NCBI RefSeq assembly: GCF_003208435.1
Contig: NZ_QKMF01000006.1
Coordinates: forward strand, 62,001 to 126,000
Origin: Pelagimonas varians
GTDB lineage: Bacteria > Pseudomonadota > Alphaproteobacteria > Rhodobacterales > Rhodobacteraceae
Direction: 5' to 3'
DNA: 64,000 bases
How positions within the stretch are numbered: the stretch's first letter is position 1; each line of letters begins with the position of its first letter. A program made the translations under genes and the position numbers. Shown in pieces: positions 36,433-46,626 of this stretch. A model generated the notes under the pieces. It saw only the letters and a program-made list of their open reading frames with translations, did not search any database and was not told the DNA's origin.

Positions 36433-37092
36433 TTATCCTGCCGGTTTGACCCGTTCGCCAAATATCGCGGATCCAACGCGAATATGTGTGGCCCCAAATG
36501 CGATTGCTTGCTCAAAATCGGCACTCATACCCATAGACAAGCCTTGCAGCCCATTGCGTTCCGCAAGTTTGCGCAGCAATGAAAAATGCAGGCTGGGTGT
36601 TTCTTCGGCTGGCGGGATACACATCAAACCCTTGATGGGCAGATCCAAAGCGCGGGCCTGAGCGACAAAGGTGTCTGTTTCCGCCGGCAAAATACCGGCT
36701 TTTTGTGGTTCTTCGCCTGTGTTGACCTGAATAAACAGTTCGGGGCAATGGCCGATCTCTTGGGCCAAGCGGGCAATTGCATTGGCCAGTTTGATCCGGT
36801 CAAGGGAGTGGATGGTATCGAACAAATCCATTGCCTGTCGCGCTTTGTTGCTTTGAAGCGGACCGAGCAGATGAAGGGAAATCCCGTCATATCGGGATTT
36901 GAAGTCTGGCCATTTTCCAGCGGCTTCTTGAACGCGGTTTTCGCCAAAAACCTTGTGGCCTTCTTTCAAGACCGCTTCGACACGGTCCAAAGGCTGTACT
37001 TTGCTAACAGCGATCAATTCAACATCAGATGGGGTACGGCCCGCTTTTTTGCAGGCGGCTTGAATGCGGATTTGGATGTCAGTCAGCGGCAT
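36433..37092 (-). CDS. YggS/PLPBP family pyridoxal phosphate homeostasis protein
   Basis: 219-residue single-domain PLP-binding protein (fold type III barrel). It shows the PLP lysine in LIAVSKVQPLDRVEAVL, FGENRVQEAAGKW, SLHLLGPLQSNKARQAM, GLMCIPPAEE, and SMGMSADFEQAIAFGATHIRVGSAIFG. It is thought to handle free PLP. It lies 50 bases upstream of the MocR gene in the same direction, adding to a PLP theme in this stretch. Confidence 0.94.
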   Translation of the reverse strand: MPLTDIQIRIQAACKKAGRTPSDVELIAVSKVQPLDRVEAVLKEGHKVFGENRVQEAAGKWPDFKSRYDGISLHLLGPLQSNKARQAMDLFDTIHSLDRIKLANAIARLAQEIGHCPELFIQVNTGEEPQKAGILPAETDTFVAQARALDLPIKGLMCIPPAEETPSLHFSLLRKLAERNGLQGLSMGMSADFEQAIAFGATHIRVGSAIFGERVKPAG

Positions 37093-37157
37093 GGTTGCTC
37101 TTTGATGTGTCGAAAGGTGAGGGGGTTTTTTGTATTCTTAGCTAACGGGCCAGTGCA

Positions 37158-37188
37158 CAAAAGAAAAGAGCGGGCCGAAGCCCGCTCT
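37158..37188 (-). terminator. Rho-independent terminator after the porin gene
   Basis: On the minus strand AGAGCGGGC, loop TTCG, GCCCGCTCT, followed by TTTTCTTTT. It has a 9-base stem and a stable UUCG-type loop, about 27 bases past the porin stop. Confidence 0.88.
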
Positions 37189-37214
37189 CTCTTTAGCCAA
37201 GGTGGCTGGCGTCC

Positions 37215-38297
37215 TTAGAAGGACATTGCCAGACCCAAGGACCATGTGTCGTTGGTACGGTTGTCGCCGTTGTCTACTTCAAGACGCGAAGAGCCGTAAC
37301 CGAACTGAGCTTCAAGACCGCCGCCCATGTCGTAGTCAGCTACAAAACCCCAACCGGAACCTGTCAGGTCTTCCAGACCCAGGAAGTTCTGGTATTCACC
37401 GTAGTTGGCGCCGATTGTCAGAGCGTTCATGCTGTAACCCAGAGCGATACCCCAATGAGTTTCATCGTTACCGGTGAAACCGTCGGTGTCGGCAGGGGAC
37501 TCAGCGTATGTCGCCGCGGAGTAGTTCAAGATCGCTACGAGACCGTTGTTGAAAGTTGTTCCAACGCTGATACCCCAGATGTCTTCACGAGCGTTCGCAC
37601 CGATCAGGCCAACGATGTCAGACAGCGAGTCATTGTTGGTGATTGTGATGTCTGCACCTGCATAAGCATCTTCTGCTGCATCGCTGTCACCAGCCTGGTA
37701 ACCCAGACCAAGGTTCAGAGCCAGACCAGCAAGATCGGCAGTGTACTTAACACCAACACCCCAGATTGGGTCATAAACAGCGCCATCATCACCGGTCAGG
37801 CGATCGCCGTCGTGGATTTCAGCCGACAGGTAACCGGTGAAACCGCTGAAGGCGTAAGATGCTGTTGCGATCTGGCCGTCATATGCGCCGTCGAGGCCGC
37901 CGTTGCCGTTGTAACCCAGGTGCTCGTGATCGTCGTTGATCGAAGAGCCGATGATGGCTTCTTGCATGGCCGAGTCGAACGCGCCGTCAACGTCACCCAT
38001 GGACAAACGACCTGCGCCGTATGCGATGAAGATGGATTCACCACCTTGGGTACGGTTGTTGAATGCGTTTGCATTCTGCGACTCGTCCAGATCGACAGAT
38101 GCGCCGAATGTCAGGCCGTTGTCTGCTTCACCGGACATGGAGAAGGTTACGTCAACGTCTGTGTGGAATTCTGCATTGTCGTATGGATCACCACCGATGA
38201 TACCCATTTCGGCGTAACCGGATACTTCTACGCCAGCAGCGAAAGCTGTCGAGGCGGTTGCGACCAATGCGGTGGTTGCAAGCAGGATGTTTTTCAT
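37215..38297 (-). CDS. Outer-membrane porin
   Basis: 360-residue beta-barrel porin with a signal peptide (MKNILLATTALVATASTAFA then AG). It has repeated beta-strand pairs, a Gly/Asp-rich loop pattern, and the terminal aromatic strand WSLGLAMSF ending in Phe, as needed for outer-membrane insertion. The Asp-rich loops fit Rhodobacter-type general porins. Start at 38297 has AGGGAAACCAA upstream; the frame is open 46 codons earlier but without a signal. A clear terminator follows its stop on the minus strand. The 5' region is about 317 bases of non-coding DNA. Confidence 0.93.
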   Translation of the reverse strand: MKNILLATTALVATASTAFAAGVEVSGYAEMGIIGGDPYDNAEFHTDVDVTFSMSGEADNGLTFGASVDLDESQNANAFNNRTQGGESIFIAYGAGRLSMGDVDGAFDSAMQEAIIGSSINDDHEHLGYNGNGGLDGAYDGQIATASYAFSGFTGYLSAEIHDGDRLTGDDGAVYDPIWGVGVKYTADLAGLALNLGLGYQAGDSDAAEDAYAGADITITNNDSLSDIVGLIGANAREDIWGISVGTTFNNGLVAILNYSAATYAESPADTDGFTGNDETHWGIALGYSMNALTIGANYGEYQNFLGLEDLTGSGWGFVADYDMGGGLEAQFGYGSSRLEVDNGDNRTNDTWSLGLAMSF

Positions 38298-38614
38298 TTG
38301 GTTTCCCTCGTGTGTTCTAAAGGCACTACCAGGCCGAACGTCCGGCCCTGATGTGTGTTCTATGCGCTTTCGGGACCCCAGTTTGCAAGCGATGTGAAAA
38401 TGAGTGTGGGCAACAAGCGGATCAGTGATGCGCAATTGTCACAAGCATTTGGCCCCGGCGGGTTTTAGGCCGGGATTTGCGCAATATCCTGCCGATCTGG
38501 GCAGAATCTAATGGGTACATTGAATTGGGATATTGCCAAAACAATGACTGCTTGCCGCTTTGGGCCGCCTTGAGTATGCAAAGACAAACGAGTCCTAGGT
38601 GGGAGAATACAGAA
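38298..38614. other. Non-coding gap between divergent porin and DUF3576 genes
   Basis: 317 bases that should hold both promoters. CCCGGC at 38454-38459 and GCCGGG at 38469-38474 make a small inverted repeat. No gene, tRNA or riboswitch pattern was recognised, and no promoter box was clear enough to place. Confidence 0.5.
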
Positions 38615-39118
38615 ATGGGCATGTCACGAATCTTGATGGGTGTCGGCCTGGCTATTGTATTGCTTGTTCAATCGGGATGTGGATTTGGCTCCAATCCTGG
38701 CACGACGTCAGTCGATACGCCGCCTGCCAGCGAAATTCTGGATGAAATCCAGTATCCAAATGGTGACGCACCAACCAGCACCGTTTGGGATCTGTTTGGC
38801 GCACGCGGCGATCAAGGTCAGATCGGTGCCGTGAACAAATACATCTGGAATGCATCGCTGGACACGTTGGATTTTTTACCCGTCCAAACGGTTGATCCCT
38901 TTACGGGTGTTATTACAACTGGCTTCGGAACGCCTCCGGGTGGTGGACGGTCCTACCGCGCCACTATTCATGTGAGCGATCCAGCGTTGGATGCACGGTC
39001 TTTGAACGTTGCTCTGATGACGAAATCCGGCCCGGCCAGTGCCGCAAGCGTGCGTGCGGTAGAGGATGCCATCCTGACCCGAGCCCGCCAATTGCGCGCG
39101 CAAGACAGCAGGCTTTAA
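38615..39118 (+). CDS. DUF3576 lipoprotein
   Basis: 167-residue predicted lipoprotein. Signal: GVGLAIVLLVQSGC, with the lipobox ending at Cys about residue 20. The mature part has DLFGARGDQGQIGAVNKYIWNASLDTLDFLPVQTVDPF, a conserved core of the DUF3576 family, and a repeated ITTGFGTPPGG-like turn. The start at 38615 has GGGAG upstream; a longer open frame starting at 38477 loses the lipobox. It is probably an outer-membrane or periplasmic lipoprotein; the role is unknown. A clear terminator follows. Confidence 0.88.
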   Translation: MGMSRILMGVGLAIVLLVQSGCGFGSNPGTTSVDTPPASEILDEIQYPNGDAPTSTVWDLFGARGDQGQIGAVNKYIWNASLDTLDFLPVQTVDPFTGVITTGFGTPPGGGRSYRATIHVSDPALDARSLNVALMTKSGPASAASVRAVEDAILTRARQLRAQDSRL

Positions 39119-39145
39119 GCCAGACTAAATAGTTTGAAAGACAGC

Positions 39146-39172
39146 AAAGGCGGGGAATGTCCCGCCTTTTTC
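39146..39172 (+). terminator. Rho-independent terminator after the DUF3576 gene
   Basis: AAAGGCGGG at 39146-39154 pairs with CCCGCCTTT at 39161-39169, followed by T. It lies between two convergent genes, so it may serve both. Confidence 0.82.
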
Positions 39173-39196
39173 TATGTGTGCCGGCTATTAGGCGTG

Positions 39197-40456
39197 CTAG
39201 TCTAGGACTGGGCGCGTATCCAATTGCGCCAATTTCTCTACCCATTCAAGGTGTTGCGGGAGGCAAATGCTTTGGAGGTCATATTTCGTCCGGACAAACT
39301 CCCGCGCATTTTCTCCCATACGTTGGCGGGTGTCTGCGTCTTCCAACAACTCACAAAGCCGGTCCGTCAGGGCGTCTTTGTCGAAGAAATCGACCATCCA
39401 GCCAGTTTCGTTTTCTGTCATGACTTCACGCACTGGCGCTGTGTCGCTCGCTAAAATGGCACAGCCCGCACTCATTGATTCGAGAAGGGACCACGACAGA
39501 ACGAAAGGATAGGTCAAATACACGTGGGCACGACTGACCTGCACCATCGACAGGTAGGTCTCATAAGGGACACGGCCCATGAAGTGCACCCGGTTCCAAT
39601 TGGGCGTCGAAATCCGGCCGCGCACCTCATCAATATAGATCTGTTTCCAAGTTTGGCCTTTAGGGGCTTTGGCACCATAAGAAACTTCGTCACCGCCCAA
39701 CAAAACCACATGCGCATTGGGGCGTTTTTTCAAGATCTCGGGCAGGGCACGCATAAAGATGTGATAGCCACGATAGGGTTCGAGATTGCGGTTGATAAAG
39801 GTGATGACCTCATCGTCGCGGGACAATGTCAGGTCGTCAGAAATCTTGAGCGTCGCCGTCGGGTTAGGGCAAACCAGATCGGTATCAATTCCGTCATGGG
39901 CCACCGTAATCCGTGATTTCCACCGGTCGGGGAAAGTGTCGGCCTGAAACTGGGTCGGACTAAGACCGGCATCCATGACTTCTTCGTGCAGCCGGTTGTT
40001 CATATTCTTCATGCGGATTCGCAGCCGGTCCGCTTCGGGGTTTTTGCTGGGGAATTCCGGATCAAAGTTCAAATAGTCTTTGCCAGTCAGGTGATACAGC
40101 TCGCAATACAGGCCTAAACGGGCATTCGGCCATATGTCCTTTAGGAACATCGACTCGCCCCAACCGTGGTGGGCGCAGATCACATCGGGTTCGAACCCCA
40201 TCTTTTTGAGCGCAGCTGCCCCCCGGTAACAAGATGTCGCGCGCAGCAGTTTGGTTTCGAAGTCAGACAGCCACGGATGTATCTTGGGGGTCGAGGCCCC
40301 TTTGATTTCATAGGGGATGACCTTGACACCCTGCCATGTGGTGGCCTGTTTGACTTTGCAGGTCAGGGCAACAACTTCGTGGCCTTGGGCCACAAGAGCA
40401 GGGGCCAGGTGCTTGTATTGGCCGGGAAAATTCTGGTGGATCAATAGGATTTTCAT
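39197..40456 (-). CDS. Glycosyltransferase, GT4-like
   Basis: 419-residue GT-B glycosyltransferase. The N-terminal half starts KILLIHQNFPGQYKHLAPALVAQGHEVVALT. The C-terminal half shows FINRNLEPYRGYHIFMRALPEILK, the family's sugar-nucleotide site VLSWSLLESMSAGCAILASDTAPVREVM (Glu before the SAG-type motif), and GWMVDFFDKDALTDRLCELL. It probably transfers a sugar in the cytoplasm, for lipopolysaccharide or capsule; the acceptor is unknown. It is divergent from leuS. Confidence 0.88.
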   Translation of the reverse strand: MKILLIHQNFPGQYKHLAPALVAQGHEVVALTCKVKQATTWQGVKVIPYEIKGASTPKIHPWLSDFETKLLRATSCYRGAAALKKMGFEPDVICAHHGWGESMFLKDIWPNARLGLYCELYHLTGKDYLNFDPEFPSKNPEADRLRIRMKNMNNRLHEEVMDAGLSPTQFQADTFPDRWKSRITVAHDGIDTDLVCPNPTATLKISDDLTLSRDDEVITFINRNLEPYRGYHIFMRALPEILKKRPNAHVVLLGGDEVSYGAKAPKGQTWKQIYIDEVRGRISTPNWNRVHFMGRVPYETYLSMVQVSRAHVYLTYPFVLSWSLLESMSAGCAILASDTAPVREVMTENETGWMVDFFDKDALTDRLCELLEDADTRQRMGENAREFVRTKYDLQSICLPQHLEWVEKLAQLDTRPVLD

Positions 40457-40626
40457 CCGCGCTGCCTCAACTGCTCTTTTTCTGGTATTTTGACACGATG
40501 GGGGCGGCTGGCCAATGCTTTGCGCCAGATTGTCTGCATTGGGTTGCCAAAAAGGCGCCTAAGGCTGGACGATTGCCCGCCATAAGCCTATCACAGCGGC
40601 CAAATCCGCCCGTCTGAGGAATAGAT

Positions 40627-43161
40627 ATGTCGCTGTACGACCCCGCCAAAACCGAACCAAAATGGCAAGCCGCCTGGGATGAGGCTGGCACATTCAAAGC
40701 CACAATGACGGGCGACAAGCCCAAATATTATGTGCTGGAAATGTTCCCGTATCCATCAGGGCGCATCCATATTGGCCATGTGCGCAACTACACGATGGGC
40801 GACGTGATCGCGCGCTACAAGCTGGCGACGGGTCATAATGTATTGCACCCCATGGGGTTTGACGCCTTTGGTATGCCTGCGGAAAACGCTGCGATGGCCA
40901 TCGGCGGGCATCCCAAGACCTGGACCTATGAGAACATCGACACGATGGTCGGCCAGATGAAGCCTCTGGGCTTTGGCCTTGATTGGTCGCGTATGTTCGC
41001 AACCTGCGATCCTGAATATTATGGTCAGCAACAGGCGCTGTTCATCGATTTTCTGGCCAAAGACTTGGTTTATCGCAAAAATGCGGTTGTGAACTGGGAT
41101 CCGGTGGACATGACCGTGTTGGCCAACGAGCAGGTCATTGACGGCAAGGGCTGGCGGTCTGGTGCCGAAGTCGAGCGGCGCGAGCTGACGCAGTGGTTCT
41201 TCAAGATCTCGGATTATTCCGAAGAGCTTCTGGATGCCTTGGACACGCTGGAAAACTGGCCGGCCAAGGTCCGTTTGATGCAGGAAAACTGGATCGGTAA
41301 ATCGCGCGGTCTGGAGTTCGGTTTCGAGCGTGTGGACGGCGAAGAGCCGATCACCGTTTATACAACGCGCCCGGATACGCTGATGGGCGCGTCCTTTGTT
41401 GGTATTTCGCCAGATCATCCGATTGCCAAGAAACTGGAAGCGGAAAACCCTGAAATCGCAGCAGAAATTGCTGAGATGCGCAAAGGCGGCACCACGGCCG
41501 AGGCTTTGGAAAAGGCTGAAAAGCGCGGCGTTGATACCGGTATCCGTACCAAGCATCCGCTGGATTCCAATTGGGAACTGCCGGTCTGGATCGCCAACTT
41601 TATCTTGATGGACTATGGCACGGGCGCGATCTTTGGCTGCCCTGCGCATGACCAGCGCGACTATGAATTCGCATCAAAGTATGAACTGCCGATCGTTCCG
41701 GTGTTTGGCGAGGAAGAAATTACCGAAGCCTTCGTTCCCGCGAAAACCGAAAAGGTCACCTTCTTGCGCGGCTTTGCCGGCGCGACCGAACAGACCGGTG
41801 ACGAAGCCGTGGATGCGGCCATTGCTGCCGCCGAAAGAGACGGGTGGGGCAGCGGTGTAACCAAATTCCGCCTGCGCGATTGGGGCCTGTCCCGCCAGCG
41901 TTATTGGGGCTGCCCGATTCCGGTTGTGCATTGCGACGATTGCGGTGTGGTGCCTGAAAAGAAAGAAAACCTGCCGATTGAATTGCCCGATGATGTGACA
42001 TTGGACATTCCGGGTAATCCGCTGGACCGCCATCCGACGTGGCGCGATTGTGCCTGCCCGTCTTGCGGCAAGCCCGCGCAGCGCGAAACCGATACAATGG
42101 ATACCTTTGTTGACAGCTCTTGGTATTTCGCCCGTTTCACTGCGCCGGACGCCAAGACGCCAACCGATATGGAAGCCGCGTCCTATTGGATGAACGTCGA
42201 TCAGTATATCGGTGGGATCGAGCACGCGATTTTACACCTGCTGTATTCGCGGTTCTTTGCGCGCGCGATGAACATCACCGGCCATTTGCCCGATTCCGCG
42301 CGTGAACCGTTTCACGCACTGTTCACCCAAGGCATGGTGACCCACGCCATTTACATGACGACAGGCGAAGATGGCCGTCCGGTTTATCATTATCCAGAGG
42401 ATGTTGAGCTGCGCGATGGCGGCGGTTTCCTCAAGGATGGCACTCAGGTCAAAATCATCCCGTCTGCCAAGATGTCGAAATCCAAAAACAACGTTGTTGA
42501 TCCGGTCGAGATCATCAAAGCCTTTGGCGCTGACACTGCGCGTTGGTTTGTCCTTAGCGATTCTCCCCCAGAGCGTGATGTCGAATGGACTGCGTCAGGC
42601 GCGGAAGCGGCCAGCAAACACCTGAATCGCGTTTGGATGCTGTGCGACAAGATCGGCAAAATGCCTGCCGATTATGCAGGCCGCGACAACGAAGAGCTGA
42701 TGCGCGAAATGCACAAGGCCATTCACGATGTGACCATGGCCATCGACAGCTTTGGCTTTAATGCGGCCATTGCAAAACTGTACGGCTTTGCATCGACGAT
42801 TGCGAAATCCGACGCCGGAACCAACGAGAAGAAGCTCGCGATCAAGACATTGGCGCAGTTGATGTCTCCGATGACGCCGCATTTGGCTGAAGATATCTGG
42901 GCGCATCAGGGCGGCGAAGGCTTGATCGCAAATGCGCCGTGGCCGGTTGCTGACGAAAAACTGATGGTCGAAGACAGTGTGACCCTGCCTATCCAGATCA
43001 ACGGCAAGCGCCGCGGCGAAATGAAGGTGCCGCGCGATATGCCCAAAGACGAGGTTGAAAAAGCGGCGCTTGCACATGAAGCTGTGGTAAAGGCCCTTGA
43101 TGGGGGCCAGCCGAAAAAGCTGATCGTAGTGCCGGGGCGGATTGTGAATGTGGTTGTCTAA
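40627..43161 (+). CDS. leuS: Leucyl-tRNA synthetase
   Basis: 844-residue class I synthetase. The HIGH motif is [12 protein letters not shown], the KMSKS motif [13 protein letters not shown]. An editing (CP1) domain and the C-terminal anticodon part are all present, and the length is normal. Start at 40627 is typical ([20 protein letters not shown]). It overlaps lptE by 14 bases at its end, so the two are translationally coupled. Confidence 0.97.
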   Translation: MSLYDPAKTEPKWQAAWDEAGTFKATMTGDKPKYYVLEMFPYPSGRIHIGHVRNYTMGDVIARYKLATGHNVLHPMGFDAFGMPAENAAMAIGGHPKTWTYENIDTMVGQMKPLGFGLDWSRMFATCDPEYYGQQQALFIDFLAKDLVYRKNAVVNWDPVDMTVLANEQVIDGKGWRSGAEVERRELTQWFFKISDYSEELLDALDTLENWPAKVRLMQENWIGKSRGLEFGFERVDGEEPITVYTTRPDTLMGASFVGISPDHPIAKKLEAENPEIAAEIAEMRKGGTTAEALEKAEKRGVDTGIRTKHPLDSNWELPVWIANFILMDYGTGAIFGCPAHDQRDYEFASKYELPIVPVFGEEEITEAFVPAKTEKVTFLRGFAGATEQTGDEAVDAAIAAAERDGWGSGVTKFRLRDWGLSRQRYWGCPIPVVHCDDCGVVPEKKENLPIELPDDVTLDIPGNPLDRHPTWRDCACPSCGKPAQRETDTMDTFVDSSWYFARFTAPDAKTPTDMEAASYWMNVDQYIGGIEHAILHLLYSRFFARAMNITGHLPDSAREPFHALFTQGMVTHAIYMTTGEDGRPVYHYPEDVELRDGGGFLKDGTQVKIIPSAKMSKSKNNVVDPVEIIKAFGADTARWFVLSDSPPERDVEWTASGAEAASKHLNRVWMLCDKIGKMPADYAGRDNEELMREMHKAIHDVTMAIDSFGFNAAIAKLYGFASTIAKSDAGTNEKKLAIKTLAQLMSPMTPHLAEDIWAHQGGEGLIANAPWPVADEKLMVEDSVTLPIQINGKRRGEMKVPRDMPKDEVEKAALAHEAVVKALDGGQPKKLIVVPGRIVNVVV

Positions 43162-43657
43162 TCGACGCAAATTTTTGGGAGGGCTGGCACTGGCTGGCCT
43201 TTCCCTGACAGCCTGCGGGTTTACACCGGTTTATGGTCCGCAAGGCGCAGGAAACCGGCTTTTGGGGCATGTGTCGCTCAAAGAGCCGGATTCGCGCGAC
43301 AGTTACCAATTCAGCCGCCACTTCGAAGAACGGATGGGCCGTCCGACCAATGCCCGCTATGTTTTGAAGGTGGAACTAACCACGGATGAAATGGACATGG
43401 GCGGCACGTCTTCGGGCAATACAACCCGTTATCGGGTTAGCGGCGAAGCTGAATACAGCTTGGTTGAAGGCAAGGTTCAGCGGATTTCGGGCAAAACCGA
43501 TGCATTTACGGGTTATTCAAATACGGGCTCGACAGTGGCAACAATTGCGGCGCGCAGGGATGCTTATGCGCGTTTGATGGTCATTTTGTCGGACCAAGTG
43601 ATTGATGAACTGGTCTTGTCGGCCCCGGATTTGCCAGATCCCGATTCGTCTGAATGA
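43148..43657 (+). CDS. lptE: LPS-assembly lipoprotein LptE
   Basis: 169-residue lipoprotein that partners LptD in placing lipopolysaccharide in the outer membrane. Signal with lipobox LSLTAC, Cys at about 23 ([25 protein letters not shown]); the GFTPVYG stretch after the Cys is the family signature. It lies between leuS and holA, both overlapping, a standard order in alphaproteobacteria. The C-terminal Asp/Ser-rich tail is short. Confidence 0.92.
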   Translation: MWLSNRRKFLGGLALAGLSLTACGFTPVYGPQGAGNRLLGHVSLKEPDSRDSYQFSRHFEERMGRPTNARYVLKVELTTDEMDMGGTSSGNTTRYRVSGEAEYSLVEGKVQRISGKTDAFTGYSNTGSTVATIAARRDAYARLMVILSDQVIDELVLSAPDLPDPDSSE

Positions 43658-44679
43658 AACTTTCCGCGCGCGATGCCAATGCCTATTTCAGCAAACCCAA
43701 GGCAGATGCCGCAGGGCTGCTGATCAGTGGGGAAGACACCATGCGTGTCGCGATGAAGCGACAAGAGGTGATAGCCGCACTGGTTGGCCCTGAAGGTGAA
43801 GCCGAGATGCGTTTGACCCGTATTCCGGGTGCAGATTTGCGCAAAGACGCGGCCTTGCTTTTGGATGCCGTCAAAGCGCAAGGTTTTTTCCCCGGTCCGC
43901 GTGTGGTTTTGGTCGAAGAAGCGACGGACGGCCTTTCCAAAGTGTTCGCCTCCGCGCTTCAAGACTGGAATGCGGGTGATGCCCAGATCATCGTAACAGC
44001 GGGCCAGTTGACGACCAAATCAGCCCTGCGAAAACTGTTCGAAAGCGGCACACGTACTTATGCGGCGGCGCTATACAATGATCCGATGGGCCGTGCCGAG
44101 ATCGAAGCCGAGCTTGCCCGCGCCGGTCTCAAAGATGTCGGGCGCGAAGCAATGGGCGCGCTTGAGCTTTTGGCACGCGGCTTGACGCCGGGGGATTTTC
44201 GGCAGGTTTTGGAAAAGACGGCTTTGTATAAGCTGGGGGATGACACCCCGCTGACAGCCGAAGAGGTGGGTTTGAACGCACCTGCGTCGATCGAGGCTGA
44301 AATGGATCAGATTTTCCACGTTTTGGCCGAGGGCCGGACGGCGGAAATTGATCCCGTGATGCGCCGTTTGAATGCACAAGGCGTGACGCCGGTTTCCTTG
44401 CTTATCATGGGGATGCGCCATTTTCGGACGCTCTATACTCTCGCCTCGTCTCCGGGTGGGCCGGGACAGGGGGTCAACCGGTTGCGACCGCCGTTGTTCG
44501 GTGCCCGCCGTGACCGGATGTTGCGCCAAGCACAAGGTTGGTCCGTTGAACGGCTCGAAGATGCGCTAACCGTCTTGATGGAAACAGATCTGACCTTGCG
44601 ATCTGCAGGTCAAAAAGCCCCCGCCGAGGCGCTTGTCGAACGCGCATTTGTGAGGTTGGCGTATCTTGCGCGTCGATAA
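43654..44679 (+). CDS. holA: DNA polymerase III delta subunit
   Basis: Opens the beta clamp as part of the clamp loader. 341 residues; ATGA overlaps the lptE stop. Family features are LISGEDTMRVAMKRQEVI in the first domain and TKSALRKLFESG, then the helical collar domain with LGLNAPASIEAEMDQIFHVLAEG-like sequence and VTPVSLLIMGMRHFRTLYTLA. The order leuS-lptE-holA is a standard alphaproteobacterial cluster. Confidence 0.93.
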   Translation: MKLSARDANAYFSKPKADAAGLLISGEDTMRVAMKRQEVIAALVGPEGEAEMRLTRIPGADLRKDAALLLDAVKAQGFFPGPRVVLVEEATDGLSKVFASALQDWNAGDAQIIVTAGQLTTKSALRKLFESGTRTYAAALYNDPMGRAEIEAELARAGLKDVGREAMGALELLARGLTPGDFRQVLEKTALYKLGDDTPLTAEEVGLNAPASIEAEMDQIFHVLAEGRTAEIDPVMRRLNAQGVTPVSLLIMGMRHFRTLYTLASSPGGPGQGVNRLRPPLFGARRDRMLRQAQGWSVERLEDALTVLMETDLTLRSAGQKAPAEALVERAFVRLAYLARR

Positions 44680-44717
44680 GCTTGCTGGCAGTGTCGCCTC
44701 AAATTGAGGAGACACGA

Positions 44718-45308
44718 ATGAGCTACAAGTTATTTGGTGCGGCGCAAAGTCGGACGTTCCGCGTGATGTGGATGCTAGAAGAGCTGGGCCAAAGCTATGA
44801 GCAACTGCCGGTTAAGCCACATGACCCTGCGCTGTTGTCAGTTAGCTCGCTTGGGAAAATCCCGGTTTTGCAAGACGGCGAAGATGTCATTCCGGACAGC
44901 ACAGCGATCTTGACCTATTTGGCAGACAAACACGAAGCGTTGACTTCCCCTGCGGGAACAGCGGCGCGCGGCCAGCAAGATGCGATGACGTTTCGGATCT
45001 TGGATGACATCGAGACCCAGCTTTGGACCGCAGCGCGGCATAGTTTTGTCTTGCCCGAAGAAGACCGGGTTCCAGCCGTGAAAGAGACCTGCAAAAAGGA
45101 GTATTTGCGCTCTGTCACCAAGTTGATGGAAGACATGGATGGCCCCTATGTGATGGGGGAGAAGTTTTCAGTACCTGACATCATCCTGACCCACATCGCA
45201 GGCTGGGCTCTTTCAGCAAAATTTCCTGAGCCGCCTGAAGCGTTTGCAGCCTACTTAAAACGTACCCGAGGTCGGGATGCGTTCAAGGCGGCGCGCAATC
45301 GAGGGTGA
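44718..45308 (+). CDS. Glutathione S-transferase family protein
   Basis: 196-residue GST. The thioredoxin-like domain has KLFGAAQSRTFRVMWMLEELG and SSLGKIPVLQDGEDVIPDSTAILTYLADK (the cis-Pro and the Asp-Ser pair that bind glutathione). The helical C-terminal domain follows. The start ATG at 44718 has GAGGAGACACGA upstream; the frame is open 12 codons earlier but overlaps the end of holA poorly. Substrate not identifiable. Confidence 0.92.
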   Translation: MSYKLFGAAQSRTFRVMWMLEELGQSYEQLPVKPHDPALLSVSSLGKIPVLQDGEDVIPDSTAILTYLADKHEALTSPAGTAARGQQDAMTFRILDDIETQLWTAARHSFVLPEEDRVPAVKETCKKEYLRSVTKLMEDMDGPYVMGEKFSVPDIILTHIAGWALSAKFPEPPEAFAAYLKRTRGRDAFKAARNRG

Positions 45309-45309
45309 C

Positions 45310-45336
45310 AAAAAAGGCGGGGTCTTCCCCGCCTTT
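45310..45336. terminator. Bidirectional terminator between GST and DUF1244 genes
   Basis: AAAGGCGGGG at 45313-45322, loop TCTT, CCCCGCCTTT at 45327-45336. On the minus strand it ends with a run of six T, so it suits the DUF1244 gene best; it also lies just after the GST stop. Confidence 0.85.
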
Positions 45337-45339
45337 CGT

Positions 45340-45654
45340 TTAGTCTTTGTCAGTGACGTTTTCTTTGAACGCGACTTCAAAGGTGGCTTGTTGCTCGGGG
45401 CTTGCTGCGGACTGATGACCGTTTTTCCAGTCTTCATATGGCATGCCGTAATAGGCTTCGCGGCCCTGCGCTTTGTCCATGTCGATGCCACGTTCATTGG
45501 CGGCCTCTTGATACCAGCGCGACAAGCAGTTGCGGCAAAAACCGGTCAAATTCATCATGTCGATGTTTTGAACGTCTTTGCGGTCTTCCATCAAATGCTT
45601 GCGCAAGCGGCGAAAGGCTGCGGCTTCGATCTCTAGTCTTGTCTGGTCGTCCAT
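45340..45654 (-). CDS. DUF1244 domain protein
   Basis: 104-residue small protein of the DUF1244 family, with the core IEAAAFRRLRKHLMEDRKDVQNIDMMNLTGFCRNCLSRWYQEAANERG. The paired cysteines in FCRNC suggest a metal or redox site. The start at 45654 has GAGAAACACAA upstream; a longer in-frame start (14 codons) is less likely. Its function is unknown. The terminator is about 4 bases past its stop. Confidence 0.9.
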   Translation of the reverse strand: MDDQTRLEIEAAAFRRLRKHLMEDRKDVQNIDMMNLTGFCRNCLSRWYQEAANERGIDMDKAQGREAYYGMPYEDWKNGHQSAASPEQQATFEVAFKENVTDKD

Positions 45655-45753
45655 TTGTGTTTCTCCCTTGGGTCTGGGCGTCAAAATTCCGTTCACGGAA
45701 TTTGTAAAAGTTTTCCGGAAAACTTTTGATGCGCTGTGCCGGAATGCGGCGAT

Positions 45754-46491
45754 TTATTCTGGAACTTGGCGCAAGGCTTGCTCAAGCAAAGGGGCAAGGC
45801 GCTGCCCCCAGTGTTCTTGGCTTTGCGGTGTATCGATCAAATCATTTCGCAACTCGATAAGCGTGTTGTTGCGGCCATGTTTCAGCCCGTGTCTGTCAAT
45901 CGCGTCTCCGGGCAGGTGACCTGGATAGGGCTCGTTCCTCCCAACTGTTAAATCCGGTTCGGCCTCAAGTGCCGAAATCAACGGATTGCTTAGCCGCGCG
46001 TCCCAAGCGTGCAAAACTCCGACATGCCAGGGTCGCGTTGGCCGGCCCCGCAACTGCCGTGTAAAGGAGTGCACTGCGACAATGGCAATGTCGTCATGGG
46101 CGGCGGCAAGTTTTTCATAGGCAGCGTGATAAGGACGGTAATAGGCTTCCAAGCGGCGTTCACGCTCGGCCGCATTTGCGTGCCGGTTGCCGGGAATCAC
46201 CGAGCCGTCGTACAATTTCATCAGCAGTGTCGGATCATCTTCGCCGCGATTGGGATCAATCACTAAACGTGAAAAGTTTGACAGTAATACCGGCGCGCCC
46301 AATGCGGCCCCCAAAGCCAATGAAACGCCCATTGCCCCTGGATCAAACGCGATATGGCGTTCCATATCCGCTTCTGAAAGCCCCAAGGAACCGCCCAAAT
46401 CCGGCGGAACAGTGTTGCGGGCGTGATCACAGGTTATCAACCAGCGGCTTTTGCGGCTGGTGCCTTCTATATGGTATGGGTGATATGTCAT
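45754..46491 (-). CDS. N-formylglutamate amidohydrolase-like protein
   Basis: Predicted zinc hydrolase of 245 residues in the FGase family, which deformylates N-formylglutamate in histidine degradation, but many members act elsewhere. Family segments: LITCDHARNTVPPDLGGSLG, HIAFDPGAMGVSLALG, SRLVIDPNRGEDDPTLL, IVAVHSFTRQLRG, and HGLKHGRNNTLIELRNDLI. The start ATG at 46491 is chosen because longer starts add unrelated sequence. No hut genes are near. Confidence 0.88.
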   Translation of the reverse strand: MTYHPYHIEGTSRKSRWLITCDHARNTVPPDLGGSLGLSEADMERHIAFDPGAMGVSLALGAALGAPVLLSNFSRLVIDPNRGEDDPTLLMKLYDGSVIPGNRHANAAERERRLEAYYRPYHAAYEKLAAAHDDIAIVAVHSFTRQLRGRPTRPWHVGVLHAWDARLSNPLISALEAEPDLTVGRNEPYPGHLPGDAIDRHGLKHGRNNTLIELRNDLIDTPQSQEHWGQRLAPLLEQALRQVPE

Positions 46492-46626
46492 GGTACCGTC
46501 ATCTGTGTTGGACAAGACATAGGGCAGTTGCGTGCTGAATGGAAATACGCAATAAGCAACTCGCGCCGTTAACGCTAACGGCTTACGCAGGCACACAAGG
46601 TGCCAGACCATGAATTGGGGAAGACT

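Noticed and set aside
37455-38351. 298-codon open frame antisense to the porin gene
   Set aside because: Cysteine- and valine-rich translation with no family pattern; it reflects the strong codon bias of the porin gene.
40756-41649. 297-codon open frame antisense to leuS
   Set aside because: leuS has all its motifs on the plus strand; the antisense frame has no start signal or motif.
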